Positions 7,793 through 16,574 of a stretch of 64,000 nucleotides of DNA are shown here, one piece after another. Origin of the DNA: Streptomyces sp. ISL-94 (GTDB lineage Bacteria; Actinomycetota; Actinomycetes; Streptomycetales; Streptomycetaceae). The stretch covers positions 17,307-81,306 of the forward strand of contig NZ_JAGGOZ010000024.1 in the NCBI RefSeq assembly GCF_018614075.1, written 5' to 3'. The translations under genes were made by a program, and so were the position numbers. How positions within the stretch are numbered: position 1 is the stretch's first letter; each line of letters begins with the position of its first letter. The notes under the pieces are model-generated. The model had not been told where the DNA came from. It saw only the letters and a program-made list of their open reading frames with translations, and made no database searches.

Positions 7793-8782
7793 TTGAACCG
7801 CAACGAGCATGGAAGCACAGCGCTGGTGACCGGAGCCGGGGGTTTCGTCGGCTCCCACCTGGTGGACGGACTCCTTGCCCAGGGATGGCGAGTACGCGGC
7901 GTGGACCGGAGGTCCCCGGCCAGGGACGCGGTGGCCGGACGGAACCTCGCCCGCGCCATGCAGTCGACGGAGTTTGTGTTCGAGCACATGGACCTGACCG
8001 ATCCGCGTCTGCGGGACATGGTGAGCGGCGTGGATGCGGTGTTCCACCTGGCGGCGTCCACTGGTGTGCGCGGTTCGTGGGGGAAGGCGTTCATGTCGTA
8101 CGTCCACGACAACGTCGCCGCGACGCATCGGGTGATCGAGGAGTGCGAGCTGGCCCGCGTTCCGCGTCTGGTGGTGGCATCGTCGTCCAGCGTGTACGGC
8201 GGGTCGGCCGGTGGGCCGTCGCGTGAGGACGGGCCGGTTGTGCCGCTGTCGCCGTACGGGGTGTCGAAGCTGGCAGGCGAACAGCTCGCCCTGGCGTACG
8301 CGGCCCGCCCCGACGCGGTGACCCGGACGGTGGCGCTGCGGTTCTTCACCGTGTACGGGCCGAGGCAGCGTGAGGACATGGCGATCTCCCGGATGCTCGA
8401 TGCGGTCCGGTCCGGTCAGCCGATGCGGCTGTACGGGGACGGCAGCCAGCGCCGGAACTTCACCTACGTCGCCGATGTGGTCGACGCGCTGATGCGGGCG
8501 GCGCAGACGGAGACGACCGGGTGCGCGGTCAACGTGGCGGGGCCGGTGACGGTGTCGATGCGGGACCTCCTGGACACGGTGCGGGAGGTGACCGGGAGCC
8601 CGGTACCGGTCAAGCGGGTTCCGGCGCGTTCCGGTGACCCGGAGTCCACTGAGGCCGACCCGGCGCTGGCCGAATCGGTGCTCGGCTACCGGCCCGGCAT
8701 CGGCCTGGCCGAGGGCATCGACCGGCAGTGGGCGTGGACCCGCGCGACCGTGGACGCGGTGATCTCGGGGAGGACCGCGTGA
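7793..8782 (+). CDS. NAD-dependent epimerase/dehydratase (extended SDR)
   Basis: A 329-residue extended short-chain dehydrogenase of the UDP-glucose 4-epimerase type, acting on a nucleotide sugar. It starts at TTG 7793, chosen because GGAGG ends 6 bases upstream. The Rossmann motif is TGAGGFVGSHL near the N-terminus; the catalytic Ser/Tyr/Lys set is VVASSSSVYGG and YGVSKL; the substrate-side motif LRFFTVYGPRQ follows. It is the first gene of an operon in which the next three starts each overlap the previous stop. Whether it epimerises, dehydrates or makes a 4-keto sugar cannot be told from sequence. A sugar substrate would fit the glycosyltransferase three genes on. Confidence 0.9.
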   Translation: MNRNEHGSTALVTGAGGFVGSHLVDGLLAQGWRVRGVDRRSPARDAVAGRNLARAMQSTEFVFEHMDLTDPRLRDMVSGVDAVFHLAASTGVRGSWGKAFMSYVHDNVAATHRVIEECELARVPRLVVASSSSVYGGSAGGPSREDGPVVPLSPYGVSKLAGEQLALAYAARPDAVTRTVALRFFTVYGPRQREDMAISRMLDAVRSGQPMRLYGDGSQRRNFTYVADVVDALMRAAQTETTGCAVNVAGPVTVSMRDLLDTVREVTGSPVPVKRVPARSGDPESTEADPALAESVLGYRPGIGLAEGIDRQWAWTRATVDAVISGRTA

Positions 8783-9705
8783 TCCACGTGAGTGCCGGTT
8801 CCGCGAACGAGCTGTTCACCGCCGCCTGCGCCGCCGTGCTGGCCGAGGGCAAGGTGGTCAAGCCGCGTGGCATGGCCACCACCGAGGTCATCGGCGCGCA
8901 CCTGACGCTGACCGACCCGCAGCGTCGGCTGGTCAGTCTGCCGCCGGTCCGGATTCTCAATGCGGCTTTCGCAGCCGCCGAGACGGTGTGGATTCTGTCC
9001 GGCTCCGACGATCCGTGGATCTACACCTACAACCAGCGCATGGCCCAGTACGCGGACGACGGCCGTCTGCGGGGTGCGTACGGGCCCCGGATGCGGGCCT
9101 GGCGGCCGGGCCACGACCAGCTCGACCACGTGCGGCGCACGCTGCTGGCCGACCCCGACTCCCGCAGGGCCCTGATCCAGTTGTACGACCCGGACCGGGA
9201 CATCCCGAACCACAGTGACGTTCCCTGCACCCTCGGCTACCGGTTCTACCTCCGGGAGGGCCGCCTGGAGATGCACACCACGATGCGGAGCCAGGATCTA
9301 TGGCTGGGGTTCTGCTACGACCTGTTCACCGCCACGATCCTCCACGAGCAGATGGCGCACTGGATCGGCGTCGAGCTGGGCCACTACCACCACCACGTGG
9401 ACTCCCTGCATCTGTACGAGGACAACGTTCCCGAAGCCCGGAGGCTGCCTGCCGATCCGGCCCCGAGCCGGGCCATGGGCCCGCTCGCGGTTCGGTGGGA
9501 GGACTTCGATCCGATGCTGGCCGGCGTCGCCGTCGGTGCCGTGCCGGTCGGGGCGTGGGAGGAGTTCGGGCGGGTGATGCACAGCTACCGGGTGTGGAAG
9601 GGCGGTGACCGGGCCGACGCGCGGGGCATGGTCGCCGGGCGGGGCGGGGTCCTCACCGAAGGACTGGATAACTGGTATTCGAAGCTGGCGGGGGTGGCGG
9701 CGTGA
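8779..9705 (+). CDS. thymidylate-synthase-fold enzyme, probable cytidylate hydroxymethylase
   Basis: A 308-residue protein of the ThyA fold, GTG start overlapping the epimerase stop. The nucleophile is Cys150 (DVPCT; Thr replaces the usual His). The phosphate-binding RSQD is at 170-173, YGPRMRAW at 101-108, and the DSLHLY tyrosine/histidine motif at 208-213. Aligned without gaps to GLPFN in ThyA, this enzyme reads GFCYD, so the Asn that selects uracil (Asn177 in E. coli ThyA) is Asp181. That Asp is the known marker of dCMP/CMP hydroxymethylases (T4 gp42, MilA, BcmA). I infer a 5-hydroxymethyl-(d)CMP product. The next gene overlaps by 4 bases and encodes a carbamoyltransferase, which could act on that hydroxymethyl group. 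It could alternatively methylate C5. Confidence 0.82.
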   Translation: MIHVSAGSANELFTAACAAVLAEGKVVKPRGMATTEVIGAHLTLTDPQRRLVSLPPVRILNAAFAAAETVWILSGSDDPWIYTYNQRMAQYADDGRLRGAYGPRMRAWRPGHDQLDHVRRTLLADPDSRRALIQLYDPDRDIPNHSDVPCTLGYRFYLREGRLEMHTTMRSQDLWLGFCYDLFTATILHEQMAHWIGVELGHYHHHVDSLHLYEDNVPEARRLPADPAPSRAMGPLAVRWEDFDPMLAGVAVGAVPVGAWEEFGRVMHSYRVWKGGDRADARGMVAGRGGVLTEGLDNWYSKLAGVAA

Positions 9706-11405
9706 GGGGCCCGGTGGTGCTCGGCCTGTGTTCGGGAACGCATGACTCGGCCGCCGCGCTCCTCGCGGACGGTGCCCTGGTCGGCCTGGTCGAAGAGGAA
9801 CGCCTGAACGGCGTCAAGCACACCAAGGCGTACCCGGCGAGGTCGGTCGACTGGTTGCTGGAGGCGGCCGGGCTCCGCCCGCAGGACGTGACGGATGTGG
9901 CGTACAACTTCGCCCCCCGTCTCTACCTCAAGGGGGCAATGCCGCTGCGGCACTTGCGGCCGGGGACTGCTGGGCGGGCCATGCCCCGGGCCCGCAGCTT
10001 CCTCACGGTCACCCGCCGGGCCTCCGCGCGGCTGCGCCAGTTCGGCCAGCACTTCCCCAACGCCGCCCTGCACGGGGTGGAGCATCACCGCGCCCACGGC
10101 CTATACGCATTCGCCGCTTCCGGCTTCGACACAGCTGCCGTCCTGGTCGTGGACAGCCTCGGCGAGACCACCACCACCTCCTTCTGCGCGGCTCGCCGCA
10201 CCGGGTCGGCCATCGACCTCCACTCCCGCTGGTCGCTGGCGGACCCGGCATCCCTCGGCTACGCGTACGGGGCCGTCACCGAGCATCTGGGATGGCGCCG
10301 CGGTGACGAGGAAGGCACCGTGATGGCCCTTGCGGCGCTCGGCGATCCGGGCCGCTACCGGGACCTGTTCGCCCAGGCGATCCCCCTCACCTCGGACGCG
10401 TTCGCGCTGGACCCGGCCTGGTTCCCGCTCCGGGTGATCTCCAGCCGCTATCCGAGGCTGTCCCCCGGGTTCGTCTCCGCGACCTGCCCGCCCCGCGCCC
10501 CGGGTCAGGAGCTGGAGCAGGTCCACGCGGATGTGGCCGCAGCCCTGCAAGAGCGAACCGAGCAGGTCATGGTCCACCTGGCGCGTCAGGCCCGGTACCG
10601 GACGGGGGAACGGACGCTGTGTGTCGGCGGCGGCGTGGCCCTGAACTGCCTCAGCCTCGGGCGGATCGTGGAGGAGGCCGGATACGACGAGGTGTTCGTA
10701 CCGCCCTCGCCCGGCGACGCCGGCACCGCCGTGGGCGCGGCCCTCAGCGTCCACCAGACGCGATCGGCGGCCACGGTGGCCGGGATTCGCGACGAGTGCT
10801 ACCTGGGACCCTCGTTCGACGGCATCGACCTCGCCGTGCCCCGGCCCGGGATGACCGCGCACCGCCCGGCGGACGCGGCCCGTTTCCTGGCCGTGCAGCT
10901 CGCTGAGGGGAAGATCGTGGGCGTCTTCCGGGGCGCGCTGGAGGCCGGACCGAGGGCGCTGGGGAACCGGTCGATCCTCGCCTCCCCGCTGATCCCGGAG
11001 GTGGTGGAGCGGCTGAACGCCCGGGTGAAGTTCCGCGAGCCGTTCAGGCCCTTCGCCCCGGTGGTCCTCGCTGACAAGACGGCCGATTACTTCACCCTCG
11101 GCCAGGGAGCCCCCTACATGTCGTTCGCCAGCGGCGTCACCGAGCTGGCACGGGCCACGATCCCCGCGATCGTCCACGCGAACGGGCTGGCCCGCGTCCA
11201 GACCCTCGCCCCGGACCGGAACCCGTTCATGGACGCCGTTCTGCGGGAGTTCTGCGAGATCACCGGCACCCCCGTGCTGATCAACACCAGCTTGAACATC
11301 AAGGGCAAGCCGATCTGCGGCACCCCCGACCACGCGCTGGACTGTCTCGCGGAGTCCGGCATCGACGCCCTCCTGCTGGAGGACTGGTGGGTGACCGAGG
11401 AATGA
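9702..11405 (+). CDS. NodU/TobZ/CmcH family O-carbamoyltransferase
   Basis: A 567-residue enzyme that transfers carbamoyl from carbamoyl phosphate, via carbamoyl-adenylate, to a hydroxyl group. The N-terminal Kae1-like ASKHA domain shows LGLCSGTHDSAAALLADG, the EEER motif, and the metal-binding EHHRAH with downstream VVDSLGE. The YrdC-like C-terminal domain shows GPRALGNRSIL and REPFRPFAPV. Length is normal for the family. The GTG start overlaps the upstream stop by 4 bases, so it is translationally coupled to the thymidylate-synthase-fold gene. A hydroxymethyl pyrimidine is therefore an attractive acceptor, but a sugar hydroxyl is also possible. Confidence 0.93.
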   Translation: MRGPVVLGLCSGTHDSAAALLADGALVGLVEEERLNGVKHTKAYPARSVDWLLEAAGLRPQDVTDVAYNFAPRLYLKGAMPLRHLRPGTAGRAMPRARSFLTVTRRASARLRQFGQHFPNAALHGVEHHRAHGLYAFAASGFDTAAVLVVDSLGETTTTSFCAARRTGSAIDLHSRWSLADPASLGYAYGAVTEHLGWRRGDEEGTVMALAALGDPGRYRDLFAQAIPLTSDAFALDPAWFPLRVISSRYPRLSPGFVSATCPPRAPGQELEQVHADVAAALQERTEQVMVHLARQARYRTGERTLCVGGGVALNCLSLGRIVEEAGYDEVFVPPSPGDAGTAVGAALSVHQTRSAATVAGIRDECYLGPSFDGIDLAVPRPGMTAHRPADAARFLAVQLAEGKIVGVFRGALEAGPRALGNRSILASPLIPEVVERLNARVKFREPFRPFAPVVLADKTADYFTLGQGAPYMSFASGVTELARATIPAIVHANGLARVQTLAPDRNPFMDAVLREFCEITGTPVLINTSLNIKGKPICGTPDHALDCLAESGIDALLLEDWWVTEE

Positions 11406-12439
11406 GGATCGGATACAGCCACTGGGGGTTCCTCGGCGACGGCGTCACCGACACCCCGGACGGCGGGAGGAGCCACCGCAAGACCCTGGTGGACGGCCTC
11501 GTCGCTACCGGTCACGACATCGTGTTCCTCCAGGCTGACCGGGACACCACGGAGGCCCGCACACCGGTCGTGGGCCCATACGTGTGGGACGAGGGGCTGC
11601 CCGAGGTGGACGCCCTGTTCCTCGAATGGCGCTGGCCCGTCCGGGGCCGGAACGACACCCCTTGCCAGGCGGCCGGGCACACCTGCGATCTCCACCGCCA
11701 GCAGCAGCTCGTTGATCATTACGTTCACCGCCTGGGCGTCCCGGCACTGCTGTGGGACAAGGACCAGCGCCTGGCTCCCGCCGACCCGATCCGGGCCGCG
11801 AGCCACGTCACCGTATGTGAACCGGCGCTCTATCCCCGGCACGGGGCCAGGAGCCTGCTGTTCCCCGTAGCCGACCAGGTACTGGACATGGCTGACCCCA
11901 AGGCCCTGGCCGACGGGGACCGGAGGCTGCCGCTGGTGTACGTGGGAAACCAGTACGGGCGGGACGCGGCATTCGATGCGTTCTTCGCCCCGGCCGCCCA
12001 CAGCCTGGAGCACGAGGTCGCGGGGAAGTGGACCGACACCGGCCGCTGGCCGCACGTCCGCTTCACCGGCCGCATCTCCTTCCAGGAAGGGCTGGCCCTT
12101 CATCACCAGTCCCATGCGACGGTCCTCCTGGCCCCGGACCGGTACGTCACCAGCGGACAGTTCACCCAGCGGGTCTTCGAGGCCGTCCTGTCCGGGTGCG
12201 CGCCGGTCATTCCTGCTCACTACCGGGGAGCGGCGACGGTCGTGCCGGGTGAGCTGCACGCCTGCGGCGGCGCCCATGTGGCTGACATCACCCACGGAGT
12301 CGCCGGCATGGCCGTCGGGGGGAAGACGCGGCTGCTGGACCGCTGTCTTCGCAGGCTGGACGTATTCCGCCTCTCCCGGCAGATCAACACCATCAACGCG
12401 GTATTGGATCAATTCGGAAGAGTGGATGATGGAAGTTGA
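11402..12439 (+). CDS. glycosyltransferase-like protein
   Basis: A 345-residue protein starting MRIGYSHWGFLGDG, ATG overlapping the carbamoyltransferase stop. The layout is GT-B-like: an N-terminal alpha/beta domain, then a C-terminal part with VRFTGRISFQEGLALHHQ and TSGQFTQRVFEAVLSGCAPVIP. The latter resembles the donor-binding E-x-x-x-x-G segment of glycosyltransferase families that end with C-terminal glycosyl transferase domains. An E-x7-E motif is not clear-cut. It probably transfers the sugar made by the operon's epimerase; donor and acceptor are unknown. Confidence 0.7.
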   Translation: MRIGYSHWGFLGDGVTDTPDGGRSHRKTLVDGLVATGHDIVFLQADRDTTEARTPVVGPYVWDEGLPEVDALFLEWRWPVRGRNDTPCQAAGHTCDLHRQQQLVDHYVHRLGVPALLWDKDQRLAPADPIRAASHVTVCEPALYPRHGARSLLFPVADQVLDMADPKALADGDRRLPLVYVGNQYGRDAAFDAFFAPAAHSLEHEVAGKWTDTGRWPHVRFTGRISFQEGLALHHQSHATVLLAPDRYVTSGQFTQRVFEAVLSGCAPVIPAHYRGAATVVPGELHACGGAHVADITHGVAGMAVGGKTRLLDRCLRRLDVFRLSRQINTINAVLDQFGRVDDGS

Positions 12440-12477
12440 CCCCAGCACGCCCTCACGGATCGGTAGCCTCTGCGCCC

Positions 12478-12993
12478 ATGAAGAGAATCGCCTTCATCGG
12501 CTGTGGCGGAAGCGGCAAGACCTACCTGTCGAAGCAGCTCGGCTCTCTCATCGACGCCCCGGTCACGCACCTGGATGCCGTCTACTACGACGACGGGTGG
12601 AACGCGCTGCCCAAGGAGAAGTTCGCCGCGATCCAGGAGGAGCTGACAGCTGCCCCGGCCTGGGTCATCGAGGGGAACTACGCCGGAACGCTGCCCATCC
12701 GGCTGAGGCGCGCGGACACGGTGATCTTCCTGGACCTTCCGGCCCGGACCTGCCTGTGGGGCATCGCCCAGCGCCGCCTGCGCTACGGCGGCGGGCAGAA
12801 CGACACGACCGGCGTCTACGACCGCATCACCTGGTCGTTCATCCGCTACGTGTGGGGGTACCGCAAGTCGATGGGGCCCCGGGTCCGGGACCTGATCGGC
12901 GAGCATGCCGGTGGGGCGACCGTCCACGTCGTCACCAGCCGCAGGCAGGCCCGCGCGCTCCTCACCCGGCTCCGGGACACGCAACCCGCCTAG
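12478..12993 (+). CDS. small P-loop kinase (adenylate-kinase/topology-modulation-like)
   Basis: A 171-residue P-loop protein with Walker A GCGGSGKT at residues 8-15, HLDAVYYDDGW just after it and EGNYAGTLPIRLRRADTVIFLDLP as the Walker B-type strand. A lid-like Arg-rich part (QRRLRYGG) follows. This matches the FlaR/topology-modulation group, which are small nucleotide-kinase-like enzymes. In this operon it may phosphorylate a modified nucleoside or nucleotide. It starts 38 bases after the glycosyltransferase stop. Confidence 0.8.
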   Translation: MKRIAFIGCGGSGKTYLSKQLGSLIDAPVTHLDAVYYDDGWNALPKEKFAAIQEELTAAPAWVIEGNYAGTLPIRLRRADTVIFLDLPARTCLWGIAQRRLRYGGGQNDTTGVYDRITWSFIRYVWGYRKSMGPRVRDLIGEHAGGATVHVVTSRRQARALLTRLRDTQPA

Positions 12994-13023
12994 AAAGGGC
13001 AGGGGCGGGCCGGGGAGGTGCCC

Positions 13024-13851
13024 GTGCCTGACCTGTCCCCGTTCCTGGACCCCCAGCTCGTCAACGGTTCCCTCTACCGTGATCAGCGCAGGCTCGCTGA
13101 CCGTACCGGGGCGCTCATGGCGGCGAAGGTCTCCGGACGGCCCGCGCCCGCAGTGATCGCCTCCTACGCCGTCCAGGCCCGCCCCGCGCCGGGAGAAGTA
13201 CTGGACATCGGCTGCGGACGCGGTGCCTCCACCCTCGCGCTCACCCAGGCCCTGCCCGGCTCCCGTGTTCTAGCCGTCGACGCCTCGGCGTCGGTTCTGG
13301 CCGCGACGCGCGACCGGCTGACCCGGCACGGTCTGGACGCCGTGGCGGTGCAGGCCGACTTCCACCGGCTCCCCGTGCCCACCGGCCGCGCCGCCTTGGC
13401 CGTGGCGGCGTTCTGTCTGTACCACTCGCCCCGGCCGGAGGATGCCCTGCGGGAGATCGCCCGGTGTCTCCAGCCCGGCGCGACGGTCATCCTCGCCACG
13501 AAGTCCGCCGACAGCTACGCCTCACTGGACCGGCTCGTCGCGCAAGCGGGCCTCGACCGGGAAGCGGAGCAGAGGACCGGCCTGTACGGGGCGTTTCACA
13601 GCGCCAACATGCGGGCCGTCGCCGCCCGCGTCCTGGACGTGCGCGAGGTACACCACGAAGCGCACCTCTTCCGCTTCCGCGACCTCGCGCACACGGCCGC
13701 CTATCTGGCCACCTCACCCAAATACCGGCTGCCGCCCGGCCTGGCGGGCGATCCCGAAACCCTCACCATCCGGCTCCGGGACGCGCTGCCGGACCGCCCC
13801 GTGGAGACAGCCTCCGTCGTCAGCTACCTGACCGCGGCCGTCCCCATCTGA
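13024..13851 (+). CDS. SAM-dependent methyltransferase (class I)
   Basis: A 275-residue Rossmann methyltransferase. GGGAGG at 13013-13018 places the start at GTG 13024 rather than at the overlapping GTG 13018. Motif I is LDIGCGRGASTLAL, motif II VLAVDASASVL, and the motif IV region AVAAFCLYHSPRPEDALREIAR. The C-terminal half is of the ubiE/type-11 sort without a clear substrate signature. It is probably a tailoring step in the operon product. Spacing is 30 bases upstream and 16 bases downstream. Confidence 0.85.
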   Translation: MPDLSPFLDPQLVNGSLYRDQRRLADRTGALMAAKVSGRPAPAVIASYAVQARPAPGEVLDIGCGRGASTLALTQALPGSRVLAVDASASVLAATRDRLTRHGLDAVAVQADFHRLPVPTGRAALAVAAFCLYHSPRPEDALREIARCLQPGATVILATKSADSYASLDRLVAQAGLDREAEQRTGLYGAFHSANMRAVAARVLDVREVHHEAHLFRFRDLAHTAAYLATSPKYRLPPGLAGDPETLTIRLRDALPDRPVETASVVSYLTAAVPI

Positions 13852-13867
13852 GGAAGAAGCCGCGCCC

Positions 13868-14608
13868 ATGGGGTTCACCAAGACGTACGCCACCGCCGAG
13901 GCCGCGTTACGGGCCCAGGCCCACCACGCCTGGCTCGACAGGCTCGGGGTGCCTGTGCCCCGCCTCCACGGGCGGCGCGGCCGGCACCGCCTTGACCTCC
14001 TCTTCGAGGCCCTGCCGGATCGGCATATCGGCCCCGGCGACCTTCCCGAGACCGCGCGGCTCCTCGGCCAGGCTCACGCCGCCGCGTACCGGGACAGCCT
14101 GCACCGGGCCCGACTCGACCAGCCGTTCCCTCTGCCGGGTGTCGGCACGCTGGAGCCGTTCACCACCCCCCGCATCGCCCGCGTCCAGAAGCTCCTGGAC
14201 GCGGGCACCGTCCCCGAACCGGCCTTCACCAGCGACCAGGCGGCCCGCGTCATCACCACTGCCGCCGGTGAACCGGCCGCCTTCTACAAGGACGCCAACC
14301 CCCGCAACTTCCTCATCACCCAGGCCGGCATCGCCGTCATCGACTTCGACGACCTCACCCTCGCCCCGTTCGGCTACGACCTGGCCAAGCTCATTCTCAC
14401 CACCGCCATGACCCACGGCCCCCTGCCCGGCCCGCTCACGGCCGCCACCCTGAACTCCTACAACCAGGCCGTCCCGCACCCGTGCAGCGCCGACCGGCTG
14501 AACGACTGGCTGGAGATCCACCACATCCTCACCAGCCCCTATCTGGGCCGACATGGATACATCCACGGCTGGCACACCCTCCGCCCGACCGAAACGAGGA
14601 CCCGTTGA
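13868..14608 (+). CDS. aminoglycoside-phosphotransferase-fold kinase
   Basis: A 246-residue APH-fold protein. The catalytic loop is YKDANPRNFLI with Asp142 as base and Asn147 as Mg ligand, and the metal-binding Asp159/161 lie in VIDFDD, so the active site looks intact. The protein is short and lacks a full N-terminal lobe with a clear ATP lysine. It may phosphorylate a sugar or nucleoside in the pathway, or confer self-resistance. Leu14 is encoded by TTA, the rare codon read only by bldA tRNA in Streptomyces, which suggests developmental control. Its stop overlaps the next start. Confidence 0.8.
   Translation: MGFTKTYATAEAALRAQAHHAWLDRLGVPVPRLHGRRGRHRLDLLFEALPDRHIGPGDLPETARLLGQAHAAAYRDSLHRARLDQPFPLPGVGTLEPFTTPRIARVQKLLDAGTVPEPAFTSDQAARVITTAAGEPAAFYKDANPRNFLITQAGIAVIDFDDLTLAPFGYDLAKLILTTAMTHGPLPGPLTAATLNSYNQAVPHPCSADRLNDWLEIHHILTSPYLGRHGYIHGWHTLRPTETRTR
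13907..13909 (+). promoter_or_regulatory. in-frame TTA (bldA) codon
   Basis: Codon 14 of the APH-fold kinase gene is TTA in a genome region where Leu is almost always CTG or CTC. In Streptomyces this codon makes translation depend on the bldA tRNA and is common in secondary-metabolism genes. Confidence 0.8.
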
Positions 14609-15660
14609 CCGATTCCCTGACTGCGCAGCTCACCGCACCGCATCCCGACGGAACCGCCATCGCCCTCTACCGCACCCGCGCATACCGGTTCACCGACGAC
14701 CCCCGCCACTACGTCTTCGCCGAAGCCCTGGAAGAGAACTACGCCCAGGGCACCCTCCCGTCGGCCGCGACGCTCACCTACATCCGGGCAGTCCTCGACC
14801 AGATCCGCGCCACCGGCCAGCTCCTCCCCTTCAACGAGGACATCGCCGCAGCCGAAGGAGTCGACATCCGGGGCGAGCGCGACGCCCGCGTCCCCTACGC
14901 GCCCCGCCTCATGCCCGAACACCAGCCGACCACGCTGGTCTTCATCATCGGCGCCCCGCGGTCAGGCACCAGCCACCTCTTCAACCTCCTCGCCTACACG
15001 GGCCGCTTCGCCTACTTCACCACCGCATCCTGCTGGGCCTGGCCCACCCGAAACCTCTCCCACCCGGCCCGCCGCTCCTTCGAGACCATCGGCGACCGCG
15101 TCCTGGCCGTGGACAACAAGAACACCCGGCTCATCCCCGGCCTGCTCATGCCCTACGAGGCCGAAGACCTCTACCACCGCGCGGTCCCCACCTATGAGCA
15201 CCGGGGCGGCCACACCTACGACCTCCAGGACGCCCGCCTCACCGACCAGTCCCTCCTGAACGCCAGCATCCAGGCCCACTGCCGCCACTTCGCCCGCACC
15301 AGCTTCCTCACGAAGTCGCCGTTCAACAGCCTGCGCATCGCCCAGCTCGATGCGGCCACCGGACAGCGCGCCCTGTTCCTCAACATCACCCGCGACCAGG
15401 AGGGCACCGCCGACTCCATGCGCCGCAACCACTTCCGCTTCCACCACCACGGCACACCCCTCACGGAGGAGGAAGCGTGGGAGCTGTTCACGACCACCAT
15501 CGACCGCGACGCCCCGGCTGAGCGGACCCTCGCGGTCAGCCACCACGACTTGCTGAACGACTCCGGCACACAGATCCAGCGCATCACCCGATGGCTCGAC
15601 GTGAACGGCGTCAGCGGCACCGCTGACGCGCCGACCGAGCCCGGCCGAAGCCTCGGCTGA
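14605..15660 (+). CDS. PAPS-dependent sulfotransferase family protein
   Basis: A 351-residue protein. TTG 14605 is the start, overlapping the kinase stop (TTGA) with GAGGA 4 bases upstream. The 5'-phosphosulfate loop is FIIGAPRSGTSHLFNLL around residue 115, and the 3'-phosphate segment is FLNITRDQEGTADSMRRNHF near residue 260. A conserved LTKSPFNSLRI precedes it, as in the bacterial sulfotransferase family 3-like group. It is predicted to sulfonate a hydroxyl or amine of the operon product. The acceptor is unknown. A 102-base gap follows before the MazG-like gene. Confidence 0.82.
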   Translation: MTDSLTAQLTAPHPDGTAIALYRTRAYRFTDDPRHYVFAEALEENYAQGTLPSAATLTYIRAVLDQIRATGQLLPFNEDIAAAEGVDIRGERDARVPYAPRLMPEHQPTTLVFIIGAPRSGTSHLFNLLAYTGRFAYFTTASCWAWPTRNLSHPARRSFETIGDRVLAVDNKNTRLIPGLLMPYEAEDLYHRAVPTYEHRGGHTYDLQDARLTDQSLLNASIQAHCRHFARTSFLTKSPFNSLRIAQLDAATGQRALFLNITRDQEGTADSMRRNHFRFHHHGTPLTEEEAWELFTTTIDRDAPAERTLAVSHHDLLNDSGTQIQRITRWLDVNGVSGTADAPTEPGRSLG

Positions 15661-15762
15661 CGACGGCCGGCGGCGCCGTCAACAGACGGTCGAGCATCCG
15701 GGACATCCTCCGATTCGTTCAGAGGACTGAGAACGAATAACGGCCAGACGAAAGGAACCACC

Positions 15763-16086
15763 GTGGAGAAGAACAACTGGGACATCACCGGGGAGCTTGC
15801 CGCCTTCCTCGACGAGGCCGCCGCCCATGTCCCCGCCGAGCAGCGCCGCGTATTGCAGGTACTCAAGATCGGGGAGGAGTTCGGCGAGGCCGCCCAGGCC
15901 GTCATCGGCACCAACCCCCGCAAGGGCCGGTCCCACTCGTGGCGGGATGTGGAGTCGGAGGTGTGCGACGTCTTGGTCACGGCGATGGTCGCGCTCCACC
16001 GGCTCGGCGTTGCGGACCCGGCTACGGTGTTCACCGCGCACCTGGAGAAGACCGCCGCCCGGACCCTGGCCGCCCGGGAGGCATGA
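15763..16086 (+). CDS. MazG-like nucleotide pyrophosphohydrolase-fold protein
   Basis: A 107-residue all-alpha protein, GTG start with AAGGAA upstream. The metal-binding pattern EEFGEAAQA followed about 30 residues later by ESEVCDVL matches the EExxE...ExxD signature of the MazG/dUTPase-like superfamily. Such proteins hydrolyse (deoxy)nucleoside triphosphates to monophosphates. The stop overlaps the next start by 4 bases. Within an operon with a cytidylate-modifying enzyme it may adjust the nucleotide pool or release a modified monophosphate. Confidence 0.82.
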   Translation: MEKNNWDITGELAAFLDEAAAHVPAEQRRVLQVLKIGEEFGEAAQAVIGTNPRKGRSHSWRDVESEVCDVLVTAMVALHRLGVADPATVFTAHLEKTAARTLAAREA

Positions 16087-16574
16087 GCGTGTGGATTCCC
16101 CGAGAGGAGTGGATCAAGACGCTGCCACAGACGATCGTGGCCTCCTGCGTCATGATGCTGGACCCCGATGGCCGCATTCTCCTTCTCCGATACGGCCCCG
16201 GTCAGCCCGTCGCGGGGCAGTGGTGGCTACCGGGCGGAATGCTCGACCACGGCGAGGACCCGTGGGCGGCAGCACGGCGGGAGATGAGCGAGGAGACCGG
16301 GGCCGACCTGGATGACGTACCCCGACTGATCGGCACGGACCACCGCGGCAACGTCGAAAACACCGGCCCCGTGATCGACTACTTCTTCCACGGCGGCATC
16401 TACACCGGCGACCAGGCCATCCGGCTGAGCCCCGAGCACGACCTCCACGCCTTCAAGCATCTGGACGAACTGCGAGACACGCCTCTCGCTGCTCGTCTCC
16501 ATACACTGACCGCCCTCCACGCCGCCGCCCGATCCGGTACTGCGGTCTACCTCCGTGAGGGGAGCCCGTTATGA
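16083..16574 (+). CDS. NUDIX hydrolase
   Basis: A 163-residue NUDIX-fold hydrolase. The Nudix box (G-x5-E-x7-REUxEExGU) reads GGMLDHGEDPWAAARREMSE followed by ETGADL. ATG overlaps the MazG-like stop. It acts on nucleoside diphosphates linked to another moiety; the substrate is unknown. It is one of two consecutive, non-identical NUDIX genes at the operon's end. Confidence 0.92.
   Translation: MSVWIPREEWIKTLPQTIVASCVMMLDPDGRILLLRYGPGQPVAGQWWLPGGMLDHGEDPWAAARREMSEETGADLDDVPRLIGTDHRGNVENTGPVIDYFFHGGIYTGDQAIRLSPEHDLHAFKHLDELRDTPLAARLHTLTALHAAARSGTAVYLREGSPL

Noticed and set aside
7615..8226. 203-codon frame overlapping the epimerase start
   Set aside because: Out of frame with the epimerase, which has a good GGAGG/TTG start and all catalytic motifs; the alternative has no domain.
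8779..9705. Reading the ThyA-fold gene as the housekeeping thymidylate synthase
   Set aside because: The pyrimidine-selecting Asn is Asp, the His after the catalytic Cys is Thr, and the gene is embedded in a tailoring operon. A normal ThyA would not need these.
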